Below, piece after piece: positions 37,301 through 43,862 of a stretch of DNA of 64,000 nt. Made by a program: the position numbers and the translations under genes. The stretch is from Enterococcus phoeniculicola ATCC BAA-412 (lineage in GTDB: Bacteria > Bacillota > Bacilli > Lactobacillales > Enterococcaceae), in assembly GCF_000407505.1 (NCBI RefSeq), contig NZ_ASWE01000002.1, positions 186,001 to 250,000 of the forward strand, written 5' to 3'. The stretch's first letter is position 1. Each line of letters opens with the position of its first letter. The notes below the pieces were generated by a model. The model ran no database searches and had not been told where the DNA came from. It saw only the letters and a list, made by a program, of their open reading frames with translations.

Positions 37301-40300
37301 AGGTAGTATGGATAAAAAAGATAAAAAACTAAGAGAATATGTGGCAAAACGTGCTAATTTTATTGGTGGAATACGTTTGCCTAAAACTGCATTTAAGCAA
37401 TCTGCTGGGACTGAAGTTATTTCTGATATCCTAATTTTCCAAAAAAAATCACTAGCAGAAATGACAGAAGTCCAAACAGAGAAAGAATTAGCATGGTTAA
37501 CAAGTAACGAACACCCATTACATGAAGGTCTGTTTATCAACCGATACTTTATTGATCATCCTGAACAAATTCTGGGAGAAATACGAGTAAAAAACTTTCA
37601 AGGTAAAACAATTGACGTTGTGCCCAATAATGATATTGATTTTTCTATACAACTTAATAAGGCGTTTGACAATATTGTAAATGAGCACAATGCATTTGAA
37701 CAAGTTCAAATAAAAGAACGAAGTAAATTTAGTCAAACAGTAATAGTTAATACTCCGATTGAGGTACCTGCTGAAACTGCTAAATATAGCTTTTTTATTC
37801 AAAATTCTAGAGCTTTTTTTCATACGGTTGATGGAGAATATGAGGAATATAGAGGTAGAAAACAGTATACACAGATTCGTGATATGTTAGCTGTAAAACA
37901 AGCCACTCAAAAACTATTAACACTGCAACATAGTTTTTATGAGATTGATGAATTACAGTTGAGTCTAAAACAATTAAATGAAAAATATGACCAATTTGTT
38001 AAAATTCATGGGCATTTTAATGATTCTATCAATAAAAGAATACTTCGTGTAGATAATAAGTTTCCTTTAATGATGTCACTTGAAAATGAAACCAAAAATG
38101 GGTTCTCAAAAGCTAAAATATTTTATGAAGCTACTATACGACCCCAAAATAAACTAGCAGAAGCTCTAACAGTTGAACAAGCAATTAACTATTCTATGGC
38201 TACCACTCGTAGAATAGATTTTTCTTTTATTCAAGAGATTTATCCAGAGCATAGTGTCTCTGAAATTATAGGTGAAGCGGGAAATCTGATATTTTTAAAT
38301 CCAGAAAAAATGAGCACCTTTGCACAATCGCCAGAAGAGGCTTTAACAGCGTGGGAAATTGCAGATGAGTACTTGACTGGTAATGTCAAAGACAAACTGG
38401 AAAAAGCTCTACTAATTAAAAAAAGAGTCGAAAATGTTGCGACAAAAGCATTAATAGATCGAAATATAAAAGCTCTTAAAACTGTTCAGCCCGCTCGACT
38501 GTTATCCGGAGATATCAAATTCCAGATTGGGAGCCCTTGGATACCCATAACAGATTATAGTGATTTTCTCCATTATTTGTTGGAAACTCCAGACTGGTCA
38601 GTGAAAGAGATACAATTACAATATTCTAAGTTGAGTACTGCTTGGTATATATCGAATAAAAATATTAACGGTCAATCTGTTATAGCTAGAGAAAAGTATG
38701 GAACTAAAAGAATAAACGCTTATGATTTACTTGAAGCTAGTCTCAATCTCAAACAAGTGCAAATTAGAGATGCAGTAAAAGATGGTGATAAAACGAAATA
38801 TGTTTTAAATCCTCAAGAAACCCTACTTGCTCAAAATAAACAAGCGGATATAGAACAAGAATTTCAAAACTGGTTATTTTCAGATGAAGAACGAGAAATA
38901 CGGTTACTAAACATCTATAATGATAAATTTAATACAACAATACCCAGAGTTTATTCTGGAGCAAACTTAGTTTTTGACGATATGAACTTAAAAATGGAGC
39001 TACGACCTCATCAAAAAGATGTAGATGCACGTATAATTTATGATATGAGAGCATTGATGGCTCACGAAGTTGGCGCAGGAAAAACTGCTGCTATGTTAAC
39101 TGGGGGGATGTATCTTAAGCAGCACGGATTAATTAACAAACCAATGTACGTCGTACCAAATCATCTAACTGAACAATGGGCGAAGGAAATATTGATGTTT
39201 TATCCAAACGCCAATATTTTGATTACAACAAAAAAAGACTTTGAAAAGCAAAATAGGCAAGAGTTTGTTTCAAGAATTGCGACAGGCGATTATGATGCTG
39301 TTATTATTGGGCATAGCCAATTTGAAAGGATTCCGCTGAGCTATGAAAGACAGAGACAAGTCATAACAAACCAAATAGAAGACGCAGAACAGTTTGTTAG
39401 AGAATTAAAGGAAGCTGAGGCGGAAAAATGGTCAGTTAAACAAGTTGAAAAATTTAAAGCAAACTTAGAAATAAAATTAGAGAAGCTAGAAAATGCTGAG
39501 AAAAAAGATAATGTGATCAACTTTGAAGACCTTGGGGTTGATTTTTTGTTTGTTGATGAAGCGCATGTTTATAAAAATCTTTTTACTTATACCAAAATGC
39601 AAAATGTTGCTGGAGTGGGTCAGTCAAACAGTCAACGTGCAAGCGATATGTTAAGCAAAGTGCGTTATATTCAAGGAGAGCATGACGGACGCAATATCGT
39701 TTTTGCAACAGGAACGCCAGTTTCGAACTCAATGAGCGAATTGTTTGTTATGCAATACTTCTTACAACCAGAAGCACTTGAAGAAAGAGGGATAATTAAT
39801 TTTGACAATTGGGCTGCTACGTTTGGTCAAGTCACTTCTTCATTGGAAATTAATCCCGAAGGTGCGGGCTATCGCTTGAAAAACCGTTTTTCAAAATTTA
39901 ATAATCTCCCTGAACTAATGTCAATGTTCAGGGAAGTGGCAGATATACAAACTGGGTCAATGTTAAATTTACCAGTACCAAAATTGAAAGGGGAGAAAGT
40001 GAAGAACGTTGTGACAAACATTACTACATTTCAGCAAAAGAAAATGGAAGAATTTGTCAAACGTTCTGAAGCAATACGCAACGGACAAGTACCACCTGAC
40101 GTTGATAACATGCTAAAACTGACTCATGAAGCAAAGTTGATGGCTATTGATGCTCGCTTGATTGACCCGACCCAAATACGTGACCCAAACTCAAAGCTTA
40201 GCATTTGTTGCGACGACATATATGCTACTTACGTGCGAACGAAGGAACAGAAATCGACCCAAATTGTTTTTTCTGATTCTGGTACTCCAAAACACAGCTT

Positions 40301-41429
40301 CAATGTTTATCAAGAAATTAAAGATCAATTAGTGGAAAAAAGTGTACGAGAACAGGAGATAGCGTTTGTGCACGATGCTAAAACAGAAGCCCAAAGAGAT
40401 GCCTTATTTGAAAAGGTGAGAACTGGTGAGGTAAGAATAATTATTGGTAGCACTTCAAAATTAGGAACAGGCACAAATATTCAAAATAAACTAATTAAAG
40501 CACACCATATTGATTGTCCATGGAAGCCATCTGATTTGATACAGCGAGAAGGTAGGATTCTGCGTCAGGGAAATGAAAACGAAGTAGTTGAAATTAACAG
40601 GTATGTTACGAAAGGAACCTTTGATTCTTATCTTTGGCAAATCCAAGAACAAAAATTGACATACATTTCTCAAATAATGAGTGGCAATAATATTAATCGG
40701 ACGATGGATGATTTGGATGAAACCGTCTTAAGTGCAGCAGAAGTCAAAGCTATAGCAACGGATAATCCATTATTGGCAAAAAAAATGGGAATAGATAATG
40801 ATGTAGCTCGGCTACAGATTATCCGAAGTCAGTGGAGCAATAGTCGAACTAAAATGAACCAAGATTTAAAAATTAATTATCCAAAAAAAATCGCAATAGA
40901 AACGGAAAAGTTGAATAAGTATGTGAAAGATGTGGGAATAATGGGTCTTGACCCTTCTAATGATTTTACAGTTTTTTTAGGAGGAAAAAAATATACTGAG
41001 CGTAAAGATGCATTTGATGAAATTTTAGTGCAATCTATACTAATACCTGAAGAACAGTCAAAAAAAATTGGGGATTTTAAAGGGTTAGAACTATATCTTG
41101 AAAAGTCAAAAGCTGACAAGGACACGCTAGTGTTAAAAGGAGAATCGAGTTATAGGACTGATTTCATTTCTAGTACGGAAATTGGTAATTTGATTCGGCT
41201 TTCAAACATACCAAAATATGTCCAGCAATTAATTGATGACACAAAAAAAGAGATTGAAAATCTCGAAGTACAAATAAATTCTGCTAAAAAAGAAATAACA
41301 AAGCCGTTCAAACAACAAAAAGACCTTGAATTGTTATTAAAAGAACAGCAGCAAGTTAACAATCAAATAAAATTAGATACACTGAAAAAGGAAGCTGAAA
41401 ATGAAATAGTAGAAGAAGTGAATTTATAG
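34308..41429 (+). CDS. giant ArdC-like/adenine-methylase/SNF2-type helicase fusion
   Basis: About 2,373 residues. The N-terminal ~110 resemble the ArdC antirestriction domain (QATYVATEDTWNKLQRYIKK). A long charged linker and further domains follow. A methyltransferase fold starts near residue 830: YSGWGGLADIF, motif I DPAMGTGNFF near 891, motif IV variant GNIPF. A superfamily 2 helicase follows: Walker A HEVGAGKTAA near 1587, DEAH in FVDEAHVYKN near 1748, TGTPVSNSMSE, and QREGRILRQGN near 2078. Such fusions, like phage P1 DarB, protect incoming DNA from restriction (family knowledge). TTG 34308 is chosen: AAAGGAG lies 8 bases before it. Confidence 0.85.
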   Translation: MNRNTVTEIYQAGIKKIGYDMATWQDYLSFSSQLYKYSFTELVQIYEQNNQATYVATEDTWNKLQRYIKKNSNSIAIAKINSVNGIVEIQPYFDIKETEGKIFSLPNQMTTQEDGKKIVQTFFSDLFVAEKEELDRYDLLEDIITAAVNNLVDLDETDTIRSYQQFIQDSILYTISKKFDWLDIPDYLIGDFPVLSRKQLEIIGQVSNKVSTSAIKKIYSIKKDLEEEKKEEKENADERIKSLKQSEGQSAITRLRENGDEVSGRTQPTTSPTTLDGRRVDEVSTRKRELGNRDRRNAAKESVERQSIQIEQPIKKRTTSTSDLVSSQRDSDATTNPVTTNQQLAQQKQFIQLTDKLKKEEVEDENPTSSFFAENGSVVLDVNKEILTNGYYQQLDGTLPKNSLFRFRWFEGSNKIWLDNGFAKLQNDSAGYVGFSDFYTIEENASLNTLVKLKGSIIETSNISVLYETLKRVHDPEINSFSLEKELFLGTKKRLKQNKLAASGSISFKSLLWYRYYLDYLNNPDKLAGTYLTIFQPKKNEYLHYAVLDFVEDNVTLFYFSNNFHQRQEHGDKTDTITNKGTKLERLFVLTEQSEQEELFSFQQFSVISVHNIDLFKKFISDSSKESDHLQFEKEILNVTKNHVSHSNGQSLNNIELQEFKEHLTELENREFLELDGEKNEQNSILKENTTEEKINEETEFILGDELEVKERPVKKNKQEIAVYNATEQEQLELFDFDKESSSGTDYDSEFAFIPKNKPTKIEISTPKNYFPSEQITYADTKREKINDNLEALSIIEELELVESKDLKENLTREKQKKLAKYSGWGGLADIFDEQNNSWQEERSRLKELAGTSYNDMRATVLTAYYTPANIIEEMYWFAEHFGNLSHANILDPAMGTGNFFQRIPSAMRGANLTGIEIDETSAEIAKYLYPQVNIFVTGYENVTLPKQDLIIGNIPFNNIKVLDKKYDKYNFVIHDYFLAKSVDHLNPRGLIFFITSAGSMDKKDKKLREYVAKRANFIGGIRLPKTAFKQSAGTEVISDILIFQKKSLAEMTEVQTEKELAWLTSNEHPLHEGLFINRYFIDHPEQILGEIRVKNFQGKTIDVVPNNDIDFSIQLNKAFDNIVNEHNAFEQVQIKERSKFSQTVIVNTPIEVPAETAKYSFFIQNSRAFFHTVDGEYEEYRGRKQYTQIRDMLAVKQATQKLLTLQHSFYEIDELQLSLKQLNEKYDQFVKIHGHFNDSINKRILRVDNKFPLMMSLENETKNGFSKAKIFYEATIRPQNKLAEALTVEQAINYSMATTRRIDFSFIQEIYPEHSVSEIIGEAGNLIFLNPEKMSTFAQSPEEALTAWEIADEYLTGNVKDKLEKALLIKKRVENVATKALIDRNIKALKTVQPARLLSGDIKFQIGSPWIPITDYSDFLHYLLETPDWSVKEIQLQYSKLSTAWYISNKNINGQSVIAREKYGTKRINAYDLLEASLNLKQVQIRDAVKDGDKTKYVLNPQETLLAQNKQADIEQEFQNWLFSDEEREIRLLNIYNDKFNTTIPRVYSGANLVFDDMNLKMELRPHQKDVDARIIYDMRALMAHEVGAGKTAAMLTGGMYLKQHGLINKPMYVVPNHLTEQWAKEILMFYPNANILITTKKDFEKQNRQEFVSRIATGDYDAVIIGHSQFERIPLSYERQRQVITNQIEDAEQFVRELKEAEAEKWSVKQVEKFKANLEIKLEKLENAEKKDNVINFEDLGVDFLFVDEAHVYKNLFTYTKMQNVAGVGQSNSQRASDMLSKVRYIQGEHDGRNIVFATGTPVSNSMSELFVMQYFLQPEALEERGIINFDNWAATFGQVTSSLEINPEGAGYRLKNRFSKFNNLPELMSMFREVADIQTGSMLNLPVPKLKGEKVKNVVTNITTFQQKKMEEFVKRSEAIRNGQVPPDVDNMLKLTHEAKLMAIDARLIDPTQIRDPNSKLSICCDDIYATYVRTKEQKSTQIVFSDSGTPKHSFNVYQEIKDQLVEKSVREQEIAFVHDAKTEAQRDALFEKVRTGEVRIIIGSTSKLGTGTNIQNKLIKAHHIDCPWKPSDLIQREGRILRQGNENEVVEINRYVTKGTFDSYLWQIQEQKLTYISQIMSGNNINRTMDDLDETVLSAAEVKAIATDNPLLAKKMGIDNDVARLQIIRSQWSNSRTKMNQDLKINYPKKIAIETEKLNKYVKDVGIMGLDPSNDFTVFLGGKKYTERKDAFDEILVQSILIPEEQSKKIGDFKGLELYLEKSKADKDTLVLKGESSYRTDFISSTEIGNLIRLSNIPKYVQQLIDDTKKEIENLEVQINSAKKEITKPFKQQKDLELLLKEQQQVNNQIKLDTLKKEAENEIVEEVNL

Positions 41430-41464
41430 TAGGAAAAATTTATTTTATGGAGTAGGAGACAATA

Positions 41465-41884
41465 ATGAGAAATAACATTTCAGACAATATTGACTGGTAT
41501 GAAACTAAACGTAATATGGGCTCATTTCTTCGTGTATATAAAATCTTTCTTGAAAGGGAAGGAAAAAGTTATCCTAAAATAGGGCTGGAAGGAACTTTAG
41601 TTTTAGTTAATGAAAAAAATAAATTCAATGCTGCGACTCGTTCACAATCTAATTTAAAAATACAAGAGTTGTTTATTGAAGGATTTACAGCTATAATGCA
41701 CCCTTTCAATCCTGAAATCACAAAAAGGAGAAGAAAAATTTTTTTATTTCGTTTTTTTTATGGTTTATCAATTCCATTAATTTCAGAAAGAGTGAATTAT
41801 CAAAGAAACGTAATTATTTTAGATTCTAAAGTTGCCATCTATCAATTTTGTGAAGCTTTAAATTTAGTGTGTAAACTTTTTTAG
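41465..41884 (+). CDS. ArpU-family-like transcriptional regulator
   Basis: A 139-residue protein. The C-terminal half (KRRRKIFLFRFFYGLSIPLI, then NYQRNVIILDSKVAIYQFCEAL) matches the sigma-factor-like region of ArpU proteins, known as phage or autolysin regulators in enterococci. GGAGTAGG precedes ATG 41465. It could control late genes of the element. The assignment rests on the remembered C-terminal pattern. Confidence 0.65.
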   Translation: MRNNISDNIDWYETKRNMGSFLRVYKIFLEREGKSYPKIGLEGTLVLVNEKNKFNAATRSQSNLKIQELFIEGFTAIMHPFNPEITKRRRKIFLFRFFYGLSIPLISERVNYQRNVIILDSKVAIYQFCEALNLVCKLF

Positions 41885-41943
41885 GATATTTTTAAGAACC
41901 TTTAGGGACTATATAAAAAATATACTTTGCTTACAAGCTTGAA

Positions 41944-41978
41944 TATAATTTAATCACGGCCGTGGGAAAAGAGTTTTC
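41944..41978 (+). promoter_or_regulatory. -10 box with two palindromes ahead of the methyltransferase
   Basis: TATAAT at 41944-41949 is followed by the GC-rich palindrome CACGGCCGTG (41955-41964) and the inverted repeat GGAAAA-gag-TTTTCC (41965-41979). Both lie between the -10 box and the ATG at 41980. The placement fits an operator, perhaps for autoregulation by the methyltransferase. Confidence 0.45.
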
Positions 41979-41979
41979 C

Positions 41980-43128
41980 ATGAGTAAGCATCAAAAAACG
42001 TTTATTGATTTGTTTTCTGGCATCGGAGGATTTAGGTTTGGAATGACCTGGGCAGGATTTAAATGTGTAGCCTATTGCGAAATTGACAAATTTGCTCGTC
42101 GTAGCTATCAATCAATTTTTAATACAAAAAATGAGGTGGAAATGCATGATATTACAAAAATTTCAGATGAATTTATTCAGTCAATCGGATATGTTGATGT
42201 TATCGTTGCAGGATTTCCGTGCCAGCCTTTCTCGATTGCGGGCAAAAGGAAAGGATTTTCTGACACAAGAGGAACTCTGTTCTTTGAAATTACAAGATTC
42301 GTCAGTTTACTCAAACCTGAATTTATATTCCTTGAAAATGTTAGGGGATTGCTCAGCCACGATGAAGGAAATACCTTCGAGAAAATCCTCTCAACGTTGG
42401 CAGAATTGGGGTATGACTGTGAGTGGTGCTGTATTAACAGCAAAAATTATGTTGCACAAAACAGGGAACGTGTCTACATTATCGGACATCGTAGAACCAG
42501 TAGTTCCTCAAATGTTTTTCCTATCGAACAAACAAAAAGAGGGGATTCAATTCAATTTGAAAAAATAGTAGAAGCTGGTCAATTCAACTCAGATAAAGCC
42601 CCATTAAATACTATATTTCCAATGAATACACCAACACGATTTAAGTCTCGTTGTAATGCTAAGCGTGTTAAACGTAACGATGAACCAATGTATACCCTGA
42701 AAACAGTAGATCGTCATGGAATAATTATTGCTGCAAAAATGAATATGGTATTTGAACAAGCAAACAGAATTTACAGCATTGAAGGACTTGCGCCGACACT
42801 GACAGCATCTTCTGGGGGCGGTCATACGCCCAAAATTTTGATAAAAGATATCGGAAATAATGTTTGCACCACGCACGATTTTGAAGTTAGAAATCTGACT
42901 CCTTTAGAATGTTGGAGGTTGCAAGGTTTTCCTGATAGCGCTTTTCTAGCTGCTAAATTTGGGAGTAAGGAAATTGCAAACAAGATAATTGAAGAGCGAC
43001 TAGACCATTACAATTGTGATTTTGATCAAAAAATGTCAAATCATCAACTCTACAAACAGGCTGGAAACAGTGTAACTGTAAATGTCATTTATGAGATTGC
43101 ACGTAGTTTAAAAAATATTAGCAAATAG
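41980..43128 (+). CDS. DNA (cytosine-5) methyltransferase
   Basis: A 382-residue enzyme that methylates C5 of cytosine in a specific site. Motif I is FIDLFSGIGGFRFG, motif IV GFPCQPFS with catalytic Cys near residue 79, motif VI ENVRGL, motif VIII QNRERVYIIG, a target-recognition region about 190-290, and motifs IX-X (RLQGFPDS, QAGNSVTV). No matching restriction endonuclease is next to it, so it is probably an orphan protecting the element's DNA. ATG 41980 is preferred to GTG 41962 from its AAGAG spacing and family length. A terminator follows. Confidence 0.95.
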   Translation: MSKHQKTFIDLFSGIGGFRFGMTWAGFKCVAYCEIDKFARRSYQSIFNTKNEVEMHDITKISDEFIQSIGYVDVIVAGFPCQPFSIAGKRKGFSDTRGTLFFEITRFVSLLKPEFIFLENVRGLLSHDEGNTFEKILSTLAELGYDCEWCCINSKNYVAQNRERVYIIGHRRTSSSSNVFPIEQTKRGDSIQFEKIVEAGQFNSDKAPLNTIFPMNTPTRFKSRCNAKRVKRNDEPMYTLKTVDRHGIIIAAKMNMVFEQANRIYSIEGLAPTLTASSGGGHTPKILIKDIGNNVCTTHDFEVRNLTPLECWRLQGFPDSAFLAAKFGSKEIANKIIEERLDHYNCDFDQKMSNHQLYKQAGNSVTVNVIYEIARSLKNISK

Positions 43129-43137
43129 ATTTAATTA

Positions 43138-43163
43138 GACAGCAGAAATCTGCTGTCTTTTTT
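43138..43163 (+). terminator. intrinsic terminator after the methyltransferase
   Basis: A perfect stem GACAGCAGA-aa-TCTGCTGTC is followed by six T residues. The next gene's ribosome-binding site GGAGG starts immediately after the T-run. Confidence 0.9.
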
Positions 43164-43183
43164 GGAGGCAAATTACGGATGAT

Positions 43184-43675
43184 TTGACGCATAGAATTGA
43201 TATTGAGCGACCAATCGAATCAAAGGGGAACGAGATAGCGATTGATGATTTTGATAGATCAGCTTTCGATTTTATGACCACCCATATATTAATTGAGACC
43301 GCACCGGTTGAATCTTATTTATCTGGAAATTTTAAATTGAATATATTCAATTTAACAAATTTAGAAATGTATCAAGTATCACTCTTAAATCGTGGCTACG
43401 AACGAAACTTAGATTATTTTTATTTAGTTGTAGATAAAAATACAAAAAATTGGGTGTCTGGAAACGGTAGCGTTATATACAAAAAAAATGAAGAGGAAGT
43501 ATTGAAGTATAGCAAAAATTTGGAGCCTAACAAAGAAATTATAAAGGCAGAAAAAGTATTCAAGAATGGATACAATACGCCCATTTTTGAATTAGATCAC
43601 AATTATACACTTTACGATTTGAATTTTGATATGCAAAGTTACGAGAAATCAAATGAAATTTCTGATGAATTTTGA
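43184..43675 (+). CDS. hypothetical protein
   Basis: A protein of about 163 residues with mixed helix/strand composition, no signal peptide and no membrane helix (starts MTHRIDIERPIESKGNEIAI if TTG 43184 is used). GGAGG at 43164 is 15 bases from that TTG, too far for comfort, so the start may be a nearby non-standard codon. Family not recognised. It follows the methyltransferase terminator and precedes the SOS-controlled polymerase. Confidence 0.6.
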   Translation: MTHRIDIERPIESKGNEIAIDDFDRSAFDFMTTHILIETAPVESYLSGNFKLNIFNLTNLEMYQVSLLNRGYERNLDYFYLVVDKNTKNWVSGNGSVIYKKNEEEVLKYSKNLEPNKEIIKAEKVFKNGYNTPIFELDHNYTLYDLNFDMQSYEKSNEISDEF

Positions 43676-43733
43676 AAGTGTGTAGAATTTTTTCAAAAAA
43701 GATAACTTTTATGTTTAATTTATGGTTTTTCTC

Positions 43734-43762
43734 TTTACAAATCGAACATACGTTCTTATAAT
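43734..43762 (+). promoter_or_regulatory. SOS promoter with LexA/DinR box
   Basis: TTTACA (43734-43739) and TATAAT (43757-43762) are separated by 17 bases. The spacer holds CGAACATACGTTCT (43743-43756), matching the Gram-positive LexA/DinR box CGAAC-N4-GTTCG at nine of ten positions. LexA bound there would block the polymerase gene until DNA damage. Confidence 0.92.
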
Positions 43763-43795
43763 TAGGTGGTAATTTAATAAAAAGGAGGGATAAAA

Positions 43796-43862
43796 ATGAA
43801 TTTTGATTATACCAAAGAACCAGTGAGAGATATTTTTTTAATTGATGTCAAGAGTTTTTATG
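43796..43862 (+). CDS. Y-family DNA polymerase (UmuC/UvrX-like), exon 1
   Basis: ATG 43796 with AAAGGAGGG upstream starts MNFDYTKEPVRDIFLIDVKS then FY, and the exon ends after the first base of the next (Ala) codon. The group II intron begins at 43863. Joined to 46551-47827 the frame continues through YASVEC without a break, giving a 447-residue polymerase. The first catalytic Asp of the family (LIDVKSFYASVE) is in this exon. Confidence 0.9.
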
